A stretch of DNA of 64,000 nt from an uncultured Bacteroidota bacterium. Lineage in GTDB: Bacteria > Bacteroidota > Bacteroidia > Flavobacteriales > Flavobacteriaceae. The notes beneath the pieces were generated by a model. The model made no database searches. It saw nothing but the letters and a program-made list of their open reading frames with translations, and was not told the DNA's origin. Shown one piece after another: positions 1 to 9,205 of this stretch. Every line of letters starts with the position of its first letter. Position 1 is the stretch's first letter. The stretch is from assembly GCA_902515405.1 (NCBI GenBank), contig CABXUS010000003.1, positions 28,596 to 92,595 on the forward strand. Direction: 5' to 3'. A program made the position numbers and the translations under genes.

Positions 1-1145
1 AGTAAGTTCATAAAAGCTAAAATTATAGATAATAATGCTGTTGTTTGCCAAAATCTTTCCCAATTCCAAGTTGCAGGAAAAATTTTTCCAATTGTACCAA
101 AGCCACCAAGCTGGGATGCTCCAGTTTTAGTAAAAACATAACTCAAAGATCTAACATAATCATCTAATATTTTGAATCCATATTTAAAACCTGCTGGGAT
201 ACTTTCGATAAATGAATAGTTTAATTGAGTCGTATTTAGAGTATTTGCACTTTTAAAATAAATACCAATTAATTTTTCTTCATTATCAAATGTGACAACT
301 CTATTAATAATTTCTTTCCCTCTTTTTAATTCGAGATCTATATAATCTACATTTAGTTCTTTAGCATTGTCAAAGTCTGTTAAATTAAAAATTTTAGAAC
401 CATTTACAGAAATTAATATATCACCAGAACTTATTCCATTATAGAAAGCACTCGAACCAGGGATAATTGAATCAATTAATATATCGGGAATGGGAATAAA
501 AGAGGGGGATTTGTTCTCGAGTAATGTTAAACCAATTGATGATGGAATATCGATATTTCTTTTAATTTTATCGATACCTAAAACCTCTATTTGATTAATA
601 GATTGTGTTACTAAAATTGTATTTATATCCCATTGATCTGTAAGCTCTAATCCATCAACTGATAAAATTTTATCTCCGTCTTTAAATCCAACTTCTTGCA
701 TAAGTTCAGAAACTTTAAATCCATATGTTAAGTCATCTTTTGAAATAATTTCTTTACCCCAAACTGATAAAATCATACTATAAATAAGAAAACCTAATAT
801 AAAATTAACAGTTACTCCACCCAATAATATGATTAATCGTTGCCATGCAGGTTTTGATCTGAATTCCCATTCTTTTGGCTCCGAATCAGTATGATCTGTA
901 TCAAAACTTTCATCGACTATACCAGATATTTTGACATAGCCTCCTAATGGAAAAGCTCCTATACCAAACTCTGTTTCACCGATTTTTTTCTTAAATAATG
1001 CAAACGGCCAGTCAAAAAACAAATAAAATTTTTCAACCCTGCATCCAAATAGTTTAGCAGGTATATAATGTCCAAGTTCATGAAGAATTACAAGAATGGA
1101 TAAACTTAAAATTAATTGGGCTGCTTTTATTAAAAATAATTCCAT
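1..1145 (-). CDS. rseP: RseP site-2 intramembrane metalloprotease, 3' end cut by window edge
   Basis: Membrane-embedded zinc protease that cleaves anti-sigma factors and signal-peptide remnants. About 381 codons are visible on the minus strand, starting at ATG 1145-1143. The zinc motif HELGH lies at residues 22-26 in the first membrane segment. It is followed by a typical GAFPLGGYVKISG patch and PDZ-like sequence in the middle third. The last visible residues (LAFMNL) are the start of the conserved C-terminal segment that normally continues into the LDG metal-ligand motif, so the gene runs off the left edge and is not broken. It is divergent from the SCO1-like gene, with 96 nt between the two starts. 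Confidence 0.93.
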   Translation of the reverse strand, partial: MELFLIKAAQLILSLSILVILHELGHYIPAKLFGCRVEKFYLFFDWPFALFKKKIGETEFGIGAFPLGGYVKISGIVDESFDTDHTDSEPKEWEFRSKPAWQRLIILLGGVTVNFILGFLIYSMILSVWGKEIISKDDLTYGFKVSELMQEVGFKDGDKILSVDGLELTDQWDINTILVTQSINQIEVLGIDKIKRNIDIPSSIGLTLLENKSPSFIPIPDILIDSIIPGSSAFYNGISSGDILISVNGSKIFNLTDFDNAKELNVDYIDLELKRGKEIINRVVTFDNEEKLIGIYFKSANTLNTTQLNYSFIESIPAGFKYGFKILDDYVRSLSYVFTKTGASQLGGFGTIGKIFPATWNWERFWQTTALLSIILAFMNL

Positions 1146-1241
1146 AAAAAATTGGATTCAAAAGTAAACTTTTTTGTTGTGACAAAAAAACTCAGAAAAA
1201 ATATTTTAGATTTTATAAATGGCTTAATTTTGAAAGGACTT

Positions 1242-1919
1242 ATGATAAATAAATTTTTAAAAAGATATGGACTATTAATTCTGTTTTTTATTGTCTTTTC
1301 AATAGTTGGAGTTTCATCGTTTAACTATGTTCAAAGCCCTACAAAAAAACTGCCTATTTATAGCCCATCAATGGTTAGTAATGAATTGTATGATGATGAT
1401 TTGAGTTATGTTAAAAAATATCATAAAATAAATGATTTTTCATTATATAATCAAAATGGAAATCAAGTAACTCAAAATAATTATAGTGAAAAAATTTACG
1501 TAGCTGATTTTTTCTTTACTACTTGTCCTGATATATGTCCAATTATGACCGGAAACATGTTATATCTTCAGGAAAATTTAAAAGACACTAATGTTATGTT
1601 AGCTTCATTTTCAGTAACACCCAAAATTGATACTGTTGAAATTTTAAAGGAATATTCAAGCCTAAAAGGAGTTGATGATTCCATGTGGAATTTAATGACT
1701 GGAGATAAAAAACAAATATATAATCTAGCTAGAAAATCATATTTAGTTGCCAAAGCAAACCCAGAGGTTAATGATCATGGTATGATTCATACTGAAAATT
1801 TTGTTTTAGTTGATAAAGAAAAAAGAATTAGAGGATATTATGACGGTACTAAAATTGAAGAAATGGATAAGCTACTTAGCGATATTAAAATTTTAATTAA
1901 ATCTTATGAGAATTCATAG
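1242..1919 (+). CDS. SCO1/SenC-family copper chaperone, membrane-anchored
   Basis: Thioredoxin-fold copper chaperone of the type that matures the CuA site of cytochrome oxidase. From ATG 1242 the protein is 225 aa, with one N-terminal membrane anchor (about residues 8-26) and the rest in the periplasm. The CxxxC copper motif is C95-PDI-C99, and the third ligand is His183 in DHGMIHTENF. A longer in-frame ATG at 1152 exists, but it would add 30 residues ahead of the anchor; 1242 is preferred because GAAAGGA lies just upstream and the anchor then starts at the N-terminus. The 3' end overlaps the next gene by 14 nt, so the two are cotranscribed. Confidence 0.9.
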   Translation: MINKFLKRYGLLILFFIVFSIVGVSSFNYVQSPTKKLPIYSPSMVSNELYDDDLSYVKKYHKINDFSLYNQNGNQVTQNNYSEKIYVADFFFTTCPDICPIMTGNMLYLQENLKDTNVMLASFSVTPKIDTVEILKEYSSLKGVDDSMWNLMTGDKKQIYNLARKSYLVAKANPEVNDHGMIHTENFVLVDKEKRIRGYYDGTKIEEMDKLLSDIKILIKSYENS

Positions 1920-2469
1920 AAAATTTAACAAAGTATTAATTAGCTTATCTATATGTTTATTTATGACCGTTAATTCGTTTAGTCAAGAGCTTATAATTGG
2001 TGAGGAAAGAATAGAGCCAGGAATTATTTTGATTTTTGAAGGTGCTGTAAAGGATGTGGTTATGCCTGAGTCAAACAACTTAAGCGTGGAGCAAACAAAT
2101 GTTCATATTGAAGCTAGAGTAAATTGGGATATAACTAATATTCCCTATGGAACACCACCTGCTGGATTTGTTCCATTTTTAAAAATAAGTTCAATTGTTT
2201 ATAATCAAAAAACGGGTTTAAAAACTTTTATTGACTTAATACCTCATATCAATCTTATTGATAATTTTCATTATGCAAGAAATATTTCATTGCCCGGGGA
2301 AATTGATGATTTATATACTGTTGAGTTTAAGATAAACCCCCCTCATAAATTTGATTTAGCATTTCACAAAGACTGGATTGATAAGTATGGAAAAGATTTA
2401 TTTAAATTAAATTCCTTTATATATAAAAATGTAGACTTTGAGGAAATTGCTAAAGCAAATAGAAATTAG
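1906..2469 (+). CDS. P19/Tp34-like periplasmic iron/copper-binding protein (Iron_transport family)
   Basis: 187 aa with a signal peptide (residues 1-26, cleavage before QELI). The body matches the P19/Tp34 family of periplasmic metal-binding proteins that feed iron uptake. HIEA gives His67 and Glu69; GFVPFLKI is the family's W/FVPYL-type strand; NFHYA gives His122; FHKDW gives His154. These four correspond to His42, Glu44, His95 and His132 of Campylobacter P19. The P19 methionine ligand (Met88, seven before His95) would fall on Ile115 here, so the copper site may be altered. No FTR1 permease is nearby. It overlaps the SCO1-like gene, which suggests a shared role in copper/iron handling (inference). 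Confidence 0.75.
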   Translation: MRIHRKFNKVLISLSICLFMTVNSFSQELIIGEERIEPGIILIFEGAVKDVVMPESNNLSVEQTNVHIEARVNWDITNIPYGTPPAGFVPFLKISSIVYNQKTGLKTFIDLIPHINLIDNFHYARNISLPGEIDDLYTVEFKINPPHKFDLAFHKDWIDKYGKDLFKLNSFIYKNVDFEEIAKANRN

Positions 2470-2557
2470 AATAATTAAAACTACAAGTACGAAGTAATAA
2501 TTTAGTGTTATTAAATATAAAATTTCAAGTCAATTATTTTTTCCAAGTTTGTTTGGA

Positions 2558-3406
2558 TTATCCTAAAGCTACGTCCAAACTCATCATAATTACAAACCCT
2601 GCAATTAAACCCATGGTTGCTAAGTCAGTATTTCCTCCTCTTTGACTCTCAGGTATTACCTCTTCAACAACAATAAAAATCATAGCACCAGCTGCAAATG
2701 ATAATGCATATGGTAAAATTGGCCAGACAAGTATTACTAGGGCTGCTCCAATCACGGCAAATATTGGTTCAACTATTGCTGATAGTTGACCCCACATCCA
2801 CGATTTTTTTCTAGTAAATCCAGCTCTTCTTAAAGGCATTGAAACGGCAAATCCCTCAGGGAAATTTTGAATTCCAATTCCAATTCCTAAAGCAACTGCA
2901 GCTCCTAATGTGTATACATTTGCAAATTCAGGAATAACCAATGCTCCAAATGCAACACCAACAGCTAATCCCTCTGGAATATTATGTATTGCAATAGCTA
3001 ATACCAACAAAGAGGTTTTTTTAAGATCAGTCTTTGGACCTTCGGCTTCTGTCATTTTACCAAAAATGTGTAGGTGAGGAATGGTTTTATCTAAAAAAAA
3101 CATGAATAATGCCCCGATAAAAAAACCAATTGCTGGAGGTAAAAATGATGGAAGATTTGATTGACCTAATTCATTTTGAACCTCAACTGCATGTATAGCA
3201 GGAGCTATTAATGACCAAAAACTTGCAGCAATCATTACTCCTCCTGTGAAACCTAAAGCCATGTCTAATATTTTTCTATTTGTGCCTTTAAAAAAGAAAA
3301 CTAAAGCTGCTCCAAAAGCAGTTAAGATCCAAGTAAAAAGACCAGCACACAGAGCTTGTAGAATAGGGCTATTTAAAGATTGGAAAAAATCAAGAATGCT
3401 ATTCAT
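2558..3406 (-). CDS. ZIP-family divalent metal transporter (ZupT-like)
   Basis: 282-aa polytopic inner-membrane protein with about eight hydrophobic segments. The ZIP signature is present twice: HNIPEG at 141-146 in one helix and NFPEG at 181-185 in the next, together forming the binuclear metal site. A short His-containing cytoplasmic loop (IPHLHIFGK) lies between helices 3 and 4. The family imports zinc and sometimes iron or manganese. It converges with the SCO1/P19 pair, so three metal-handling genes sit side by side. Substrate cannot be fixed from sequence. Confidence 0.88.
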   Translation of the reverse strand: MNSILDFFQSLNSPILQALCAGLFTWILTAFGAALVFFFKGTNRKILDMALGFTGGVMIAASFWSLIAPAIHAVEVQNELGQSNLPSFLPPAIGFFIGALFMFFLDKTIPHLHIFGKMTEAEGPKTDLKKTSLLVLAIAIHNIPEGLAVGVAFGALVIPEFANVYTLGAAVALGIGIGIQNFPEGFAVSMPLRRAGFTRKKSWMWGQLSAIVEPIFAVIGAALVILVWPILPYALSFAAGAMIFIVVEEVIPESQRGGNTDLATMGLIAGFVIMMSLDVALG

Positions 3407-3468
3407 AAAGTTGTTTTATTAAATACTTTAAAAAAGTATTTTTAAGTTCACATGGCAAATATATATAA

Positions 3469-4443
3469 TTAAAAGTCCCTAGATAGGAGCTTATTTGAAA
3501 TATCTATTAAATATTTTTTTTTAGATGTATCTATATTTAAACCATTTATATATTCATCTGTTTTTGTAGTATATTTTTTAACAAGCTGTCTTGTTTTTAA
3601 ATCGATTTCATTTTCTTCAAAAAGACTTCTAATATTAGAAACTTTTTTATCATTTTGGATATTTGAATCATTATATATTTCGTCTAAAATATTTGAATCT
3701 TCAATGGAACTATTTTCTTTGTGTAAATGGTACATTACGGTTTTTTTATTTTTAATAATATCCCCTCCAATTTTTTTTCCAATTATATTTTGGTCTCCAA
3801 ACAGATCTAAATAATCATCTTGAATTTGAAAAGCACATCCCATATTTAAACCAATTTGATACAATGATTTTAAATCAGTTTCAGAAGCATTATTTATTAT
3901 ACCTCCCATTTTTAAAGAAGATGCTAATAATACTGCAGTTTTATAATTAATCATTTGAATATAATCATCAAATTTTAAATTATTTTGACTTTCAAATTCA
4001 ATATCTAATTGCTGACCTTCACATACTTTTATTGCAGTATCATTAAAAGCTTCAATCAGTTTTTTTTGAGTTTCAGAATCATACGATTCCAAGCATTTAT
4101 ATGCTAAGATTTGCATAATATCTCCAGAAAGTATTGCTTGATTTAAATTCCATTTAACGTGAACAGTATCCTTTCCTCTTCTAATTAATGAAGAGTCCAT
4201 TATATCATCATGAACCAGCGTGAAATTGTGGAAAATCTCATTTGAGATTGCAGCTGGTAATGAATATTCATTATCGTTATTATACAAGCTACTGGATATT
4301 ATAGTTAAAAGAGGTCTTACTCTCTTTGAAGGTAATTTTAAAAAATATTTAACTGGATCATAAACAGGATTACCATTTAGTCCTTTTAGAAGTTCTTCAA
4401 TATAATTTTCGATTAAGTTTATATGGTCTTTAAATCCCTTCAT
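3469..4443 (-). CDS. Trans-type polyprenyl diphosphate synthase (IspA/GGPP-like)
   Basis: 324 aa. Condenses isopentenyl diphosphate with allylic diphosphates. The first aspartate-rich motif is D79-D80-I-M-D83 and the second is D209-D210-Y-L-D213, both intact; RPLLT near residue 43 is the conserved substrate-binding arginine segment. Small residues rather than bulky aromatics are not consistently seen just before the first motif (FTLVHDD), so chain length is not predicted. The gene stands alone on the minus strand, 110 nt from the divergent aspS. Confidence 0.88.
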   Translation of the reverse strand: MKGFKDHINLIENYIEELLKGLNGNPVYDPVKYFLKLPSKRVRPLLTIISSSLYNNDNEYSLPAAISNEIFHNFTLVHDDIMDSSLIRRGKDTVHVKWNLNQAILSGDIMQILAYKCLESYDSETQKKLIEAFNDTAIKVCEGQQLDIEFESQNNLKFDDYIQMINYKTAVLLASSLKMGGIINNASETDLKSLYQIGLNMGCAFQIQDDYLDLFGDQNIIGKKIGGDIIKNKKTVMYHLHKENSSIEDSNILDEIYNDSNIQNDKKVSNIRSLFEENEIDLKTRQLVKKYTTKTDEYINGLNIDTSKKKYLIDISNKLLSRDF

Positions 4444-4553
4444 TATATATAATGCTAAAATACATTATATAAATATTAAAAGGTAAATTAGATGAATAGA
4501 AACTTTATAAACTTTTTTAGTTTTTATTTTTTCTTTTTAGATATTTGTAAGGT

Positions 4554-6281
4554 ATGTACAGAACTCACAATTGTGGAGAACTTAGGATTTCAGATATTGG
4601 AAACAATGTAAAGCTTTCTGGATGGGTTCAAAAAATTAGAAATAAAGGATTTCTAGTTTGGATTGATTTAAGGGACAGGTATGGTATTACTCAGCTAATA
4701 ATTAACTCAGAAAAAAGTTCTAAGGAAGTTATTGATTCTGTCAAGAATGTAGGCAGAGAGTTTGTAATTCAAGTTGAAGGAGAGGTAATAAAAAGAGAGG
4801 CTATCAATAAAAATATTTCAACTGGAGAAATTGAGATTTTGGTTTCAAAAATAAATGTTCTAAATCCGTCTATCATACCTCCATTTACTATTGAAGATGA
4901 AACTGATGGTGGAGAAGAACTCAGAATGAAATACAGATATTTAGATCTTAGAAGATCTGTATTAAAAGACAATATTATTTTTAGAAATGATTTAACTTTT
5001 GAAGTAAGAAAATATCTAAAAGCTCAAGGTTTCATTGATATTGAAACTCCATATTTGATTAAATCAACACCTGAAGGAGCAAGAGATTTTATAGTGCCAT
5101 CGAGAATAAATTCTGGTGAGTTTTACGCTCTTCCACAATCACCACAAACTTTTAAACAACTTTTAATGGTTAGTGGTTTTGATAAATATGTTCAGATTGT
5201 TAGGTGCTTTAGGGATGAAGATCTTAGAGCTGATAGGCAACCTGAATTTACTCAAATAGATTGTGAGATGTCTTTCGTCGATCAGGAAGATGTCCTTAAC
5301 ACTTTTGAAGGATTGATCCAAAGTTTATTTAAATCCTGTATTGATTTTTCGCTAGAAAAATTTGATAGAATTTCTTATAAAGATGCAATGGAGTTTTATG
5401 GTTCAGATAAGCCTGATACAAGATTTGATATGAAGTTTTTAAACCTTTCAGAAAAAGCTAAAGGAAATGATTTTAAAATTTTTGATTCAAGTGAATCTAT
5501 ATATGGCTTTAATATTGAAAATGGAGAATCCTTTTCAAGAAAAGAGTTTGATTATTATACAGATTGGGTTAAAAGACCACAAATTGGTGCATTGGGATTA
5601 ATATGGATAAAGCATAATCAAGATGGATCTGTAAAATCTTCAATTGATAAATTTTATAGCGCTGATGAGTTAAAATCAATTACCAATTCTAATCCTGGTG
5701 ATCTAACATTTATAATTTCTGGTGATAAGAAAAAAACATTGACTCAACTTGGTGCCTTGAGAATCCACGTTGCTGAAAAATTAGGTCTCCGTGATAAAAA
5801 TAAATTTAAAGCATTGTGGGTAACTGACTTTCCAATGTTTGAATGGGATGAAGATTCAAAAAGATATCATGCCATGCATCATCCATTCACATCCCCTGTA
5901 GATAATAGGATTGAAAAGGATCCTGGTGCTACTCTTGCTAATGCATATGATCTTGTTATTAACGGAAATGAAATTGGAGGTGGTTCAATAAGAATCCATG
6001 ATCAAAAACTCCAGGAAGAAGTGTTCTCAATTCTCGGATTTTCAAAAAAAGAAGCCTTTGATCAATTTGGATTTTTACTCAATGCATTTAATTACGGCGC
6101 TCCTCCACATGGAGGTATTGCCTTTGGCTTAGACAGACTAGCTGCAGTTATGAAAGGTGAAGAATCAATAAGAGATTATATAGCATTTCCAAAAAACAAT
6201 AGTGGACGAGATGTTATGATTGACAGCCCATCAAGCATTGATAAAGACCAGTTGGATGATTTGAATATTAAAATCAAATAA
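4554..6281 (+). CDS. aspS: Aspartate-tRNA ligase
   Basis: 575-aa class II aminoacyl-tRNA synthetase. The N-terminal OB-fold anticodon-binding domain covers about 1-105. Class II motif 2 is [16 protein letters not shown] and motif 3 is AFGLDRLAA near the C-terminus. The GAD-type insertion expected for bacterial AspRS lies between them. The start [11 protein letters not shown] agrees with the family, and GTAAGG precedes it. A TTG-started small membrane protein follows after 1 nt. Confidence 0.97.
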   Translation: MYRTHNCGELRISDIGNNVKLSGWVQKIRNKGFLVWIDLRDRYGITQLIINSEKSSKEVIDSVKNVGREFVIQVEGEVIKREAINKNISTGEIEILVSKINVLNPSIIPPFTIEDETDGGEELRMKYRYLDLRRSVLKDNIIFRNDLTFEVRKYLKAQGFIDIETPYLIKSTPEGARDFIVPSRINSGEFYALPQSPQTFKQLLMVSGFDKYVQIVRCFRDEDLRADRQPEFTQIDCEMSFVDQEDVLNTFEGLIQSLFKSCIDFSLEKFDRISYKDAMEFYGSDKPDTRFDMKFLNLSEKAKGNDFKIFDSSESIYGFNIENGESFSRKEFDYYTDWVKRPQIGALGLIWIKHNQDGSVKSSIDKFYSADELKSITNSNPGDLTFIISGDKKKTLTQLGALRIHVAEKLGLRDKNKFKALWVTDFPMFEWDEDSKRYHAMHHPFTSPVDNRIEKDPGATLANAYDLVINGNEIGGGSIRIHDQKLQEEVFSILGFSKKEAFDQFGFLLNAFNYGAPPHGGIAFGLDRLAAVMKGEESIRDYIAFPKNNSGRDVMIDSPSSIDKDQLDDLNIKIK

Positions 6282-6282
6282 T

Positions 6283-6489
6283 TTGTTTCTACGAATTTTA
6301 CTTTACATTATTTTTATTCTGGATTTAGCTCTACTGTTTTTCGGATTGTATAAAAAAAATACAGATATCGAACTTGGAGAAAAATTAATTGGAAGTAGTG
6401 TTCTTGCTTTTTGTTTTATTTTCTTACCAATCTTTCTTTATTACCGCTACAGTAAAAGGGATCTTGAAGACTATATCTATAAGGATTAA
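6283..6489 (+). CDS. Small two-TM membrane protein of unknown function
   Basis: 68 aa with two hydrophobic segments (about 4-22 and 36-54), separated by a short charged loop and followed by a charged tail SKRDLEDYIYKD. The start is TTG, 1 nt after the aspS stop; there is no in-frame ATG near the 5' end. Coupled position behind aspS and a plausible topology support a real gene, but I recognise no family. Its 3' end overlaps convergent tadA by 4 nt. Confidence 0.6.
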   Translation: MFLRILLYIIFILDLALLFFGLYKKNTDIELGEKLIGSSVLAFCFIFLPIFLYYRYSKRDLEDYIYKD

Positions 6490-6941
6490 AGTTTTTTAAG
6501 TTTTCTTTTTTTTATAAAAAAAGCATCTATTAGTAGTTTGCATTCATTGGATAAAGTTCCGTATGAAACTTTTGTTTTTGGATGTAATGTAGTCTTTAGT
6601 TTTCTGTATCCCCTGTGAGGATCACTCGCTCCAAAAACTAGTCTTGTTAATTGAGCCCAATACATAGCACCTGCACACATTTGACACGGTTCTAATGTTA
6701 CGTATAGTGTGCAATCCTTTAAATATTTTCCACCTAAATAATTTGCTGCAGATGTTATAGCTTGCATTTCAGCATGAGCAGTTACATCATTTAACATCTC
6801 TGTCAGATTATGAGCTCTAGCAATGACTTTATCATTTGAAACAATTACTGCTCCGACTGGAACCTCATCTTTTTCAAATGCAATTTTAGCCTCTGCTATC
6901 GCCTTGTTCATGTAAAAAACATCTTTTTCTTCTTGAGTCAT
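6486..6941 (-). CDS. tadA: tRNA-specific adenosine deaminase
   Basis: 151 aa. Converts adenosine-34 of tRNA-Arg(ACG) to inosine. Zinc-dependent cytidine-deaminase fold: H56-A-E58 supplies the first ligand and the proton shuttle, and PC86QMC89 supplies the two cysteines. Length is normal for TadA. The start codon shares its A with the dgt stop (TAATG junction at 6941), so it is translationally coupled to dgt. Confidence 0.94.
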   Translation of the reverse strand: MTQEEKDVFYMNKAIAEAKIAFEKDEVPVGAVIVSNDKVIARAHNLTEMLNDVTAHAEMQAITSAANYLGGKYLKDCTLYVTLEPCQMCAGAMYWAQLTRLVFGASDPHRGYRKLKTTLHPKTKVSYGTLSNECKLLIDAFFIKKRKLKKL

Positions 6942-8260
6942 TAACTTAATTTTTTATACCATTCAAGTGCTAATCCATCTGTTAAGCTAGCTATAAAACA
7001 GCTCACATCTAAAAGGCTTGAATATAAATCGGTGTCTTTATTTAAATATTCTTTTGGAATACACTCCAGTGCCAATTCATCAAAGGCACTAACTTTATCA
7101 TCTCTCCAATTTATTACTGAACTTGTAAAGGTCTTTAATAAAAAATGTAAAACCTTATATCCTGTAAGTTCCTTTTCAATTACCTCTTTTGATTTATAAA
7201 CTTTTTCAATGCTAATATCAATTATACCATCCATTTGGGCTTTGAACTTGCTTGTTGACATCAATGATTTTTCAAAACTTCCATTTAAAATATTTTCTTC
7301 GTTTTCTAGATAAATATTTACTGCTTCATTGATTAATGTATTAATTGCAAGTGCTCTTAAATAGGCAATCCTCTGAGACTTTAATCCCATTTTAGAATAC
7401 TTTTCTTTGTCGATTGTATCCTTGACAAGCTTTACCAAATATTCAAGGGCAAATTCTTCTGGAATCCAATCCAAATTAATACCATCCTCAAAATCAATTA
7501 ATGTATAACAAATATCATCTGCTGCCTCGACTAGATAAGCCAGTGGATGTCTATTATAATTTGAGTCGCCAACTTTTAATCCAAGTTCACTTGCAACCTC
7601 ATCAAAGAAATCAAACTGATTTGAAAAAAACCCATACTTTTTATCCTTAATTTTTTTTGTTGGCTTGTATGGAAGCGAGGCTTTTGGATATTTTGTAAAA
7701 GCTCCAAGAGTTGCATAGCTTAATCTTAAACCACCTGGTGATCCAATTTTACTTTCTGTTAATATTTTAAATCCATTGGCATTTCCCTCAAAGTTGCATA
7801 AATCATTGTATTGAAGTTTTGTTAATTCTAATTTATACTTTTCGCCTTCTCCAATTTTAAAGAAATCCCCAATAGCAGATTCTCCGCTATGTCCAAATGG
7901 TGGGTTACCTATATCATGTGCTAGACAGGCAGCTGCAACTATACTTCCGAAATCATTTACTTGAAATCCATGAGTTTGATTTAAGTAAGGATATTTATTT
8001 AATATATGCTGACCAACAGTTCTACCTAAACTTCTACCAACAACAGAAACTTCTAAACTGTGTGTCAATCTAGTATGAACAAAACTGGTCTTAGAAAATG
8101 GAACAACTTGTGTTTTATCTTGCAGCGTTCTAAAAAAAGATGAAAAAACAATTCTATCATAATCAACATCAAATCCAACTCTGGTTTCATCCTGTTCAGA
8201 TCTTAGTCTTTTTAAACTATCACCTTGTCTTTTTAAGGATAGTAGGTTTTCCCATTTCAT
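6941..8260 (-). CDS. dgt: Deoxyguanosinetriphosphate triphosphohydrolase (dNTPase)
   Basis: 439-aa HD-domain dNTP triphosphohydrolase, hydrolysing dGTP (or other dNTPs) to the nucleoside and triphosphate. HD motif residues are His67 in RLTHSLEVS and His115-Asp116 in AHDIGNPPFGHSGE; a further conserved stretch LVEAADDICYTLID supplies the distal aspartate. Upstream of tadA in a TAATG-coupled pair. The start ATG at 8260 gives MKWENLLSLKR, which agrees with the family. Confidence 0.93.
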   Translation of the reverse strand: MKWENLLSLKRQGDSLKRLRSEQDETRVGFDVDYDRIVFSSFFRTLQDKTQVVPFSKTSFVHTRLTHSLEVSVVGRSLGRTVGQHILNKYPYLNQTHGFQVNDFGSIVAAACLAHDIGNPPFGHSGESAIGDFFKIGEGEKYKLELTKLQYNDLCNFEGNANGFKILTESKIGSPGGLRLSYATLGAFTKYPKASLPYKPTKKIKDKKYGFFSNQFDFFDEVASELGLKVGDSNYNRHPLAYLVEAADDICYTLIDFEDGINLDWIPEEFALEYLVKLVKDTIDKEKYSKMGLKSQRIAYLRALAINTLINEAVNIYLENEENILNGSFEKSLMSTSKFKAQMDGIIDISIEKVYKSKEVIEKELTGYKVLHFLLKTFTSSVINWRDDKVSAFDELALECIPKEYLNKDTDLYSSLLDVSCFIASLTDGLALEWYKKLS

Positions 8261-8311
8261 TTATGCAATTTAAATATTTTTAAGAATTGGAAAGATGAAA
8301 AAATGAATGTT

Positions 8312-9139
8312 TTATAATTTAAATTTCATCAACCTTGCAGCTGAACTACTTTTTTCATCTTCAGAGGTTATCCAGAATGTTGTTGGATCAATAATTTTTA
8401 TAGCCTCAACCTGAGTTTTCCCAACTGGGATTTCATACATGTCAATTTTTTGATTTTTATTATTTAAACTAAAATCACTAATTATTAAAACGTAGTATTC
8501 ATCAAACTTGATAGTTGATGTCAGAGCTAATGTATTTGTTGCTTTATCGTAATCACCTCCAGTGACTATTGAATCAGTATTTAAACTACCAATTTTTTTT
8601 GCTTGGTAATTTCCTTCATTTTTTGGAAGAGAGTAGATTTCAGTAATTTTTTTTCGTTTATTTTTTGTGAATATTAATAGTTTATCCTCAAAAGAGATTA
8701 AAGCTTCAGCATCATACTCTGATCTTCTATAAATTCTCCTAAATTTTTTTTGTTCTGGATATGAAAAATTAATAATTTCTGATTCATTTATGTTTTCAGC
8801 AATAGGGATTTTAATTATTGATAGATTCTTTCTAGTATCATAATTATTTCCAAAATCAGCTATATATATGAATTCATCATCAACGGCTAAACTTTCCCAG
8901 TCATTATTTTTACAACATTCTATTTTTCTCTCTTTTGCAATATTTCCATTTTTATCCAAGTAAAATAAAATAGGATTGTTACCTGAATCATTAATTGTAA
9001 TTAATTGATTGCCTATAATTTCTAAACCTGAAGTCTCATCTAATTTTTTAGATAGATTAATATCCTGCACTACGTTCTGTGAAAAAATTATAGCATTTGT
9101 AAAAAGAAAAAAAATAATGTAAAAAATTTTAAGCTTCAT
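8312..9139 (-). CDS. Secreted beta-propeller-like protein of unknown function
   Basis: 275 aa with a clear signal peptide (residues 1-20, cleavage around FSQN). The mature part has repeated strand patterns such as ETSGLEIIGNQLITIND, DWESLAVDDEFIYIADFGNN and SEYDAEALISFEDKLLIFTKN. This resembles the secreted beta-propeller proteins common in Flavobacteriia, which often carry a T9SS sorting tail. No T9SS tail or lipobox is present here, so the protein is probably periplasmic. No enzymatic motif recognised. It is divergent from the porin gene, sharing the 66-nt region that holds the Pho-box-like repeats. Confidence 0.7.
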   Translation of the reverse strand: MKLKIFYIIFFLFTNAIIFSQNVVQDINLSKKLDETSGLEIIGNQLITINDSGNNPILFYLDKNGNIAKERKIECCKNNDWESLAVDDEFIYIADFGNNYDTRKNLSIIKIPIAENINESEIINFSYPEQKKFRRIYRRSEYDAEALISFEDKLLIFTKNKRKKITEIYSLPKNEGNYQAKKIGSLNTDSIVTGGDYDKATNTLALTSTIKFDEYYVLIISDFSLNNKNQKIDMYEIPVGKTQVEAIKIIDPTTFWITSEDEKSSSAARLMKFKL

Positions 9140-9141
9140 TC

Positions 9142-9158
9142 TTAACGTTAACTTAACA
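9142..9158 (+). promoter_or_regulatory. Candidate Pho box: TTAAC direct repeats
   Basis: TTAACG at 9142-9147 and TTAACA at 9153-9158 are exactly 11 nt apart, with TTAACT (9148-9153) between them; 9142-9151 is also a perfect 10-bp palindrome. Hexamers at an 11-bp period are the layout bound by PhoB/PhoP-type response regulators. A -7-like GATATTTG lies 20 nt further on, so the repeats occupy the -33 region of the porin-PiT operon. The regulator assignment is inference. Confidence 0.4.
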
Positions 9159-9205
9159 TCAGTTATTAATTCAAGATAGATATTTGTATAAACAAAACTA
9201 AAACA

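Noticed and set aside
1152..1241. Upstream extension of the SCO1-like gene from ATG 1152
   Set aside because: Would put 30 residues before the membrane anchor and begin 7 nt from the divergent rseP start; the ATG at 1242 has a better ribosome binding context.
2495..2513. TAATAA/TTATTA hairpin between the P19-like and ZIP genes
   Set aside because: Only A-T pairs and a weak T run; too poor to call a terminator.
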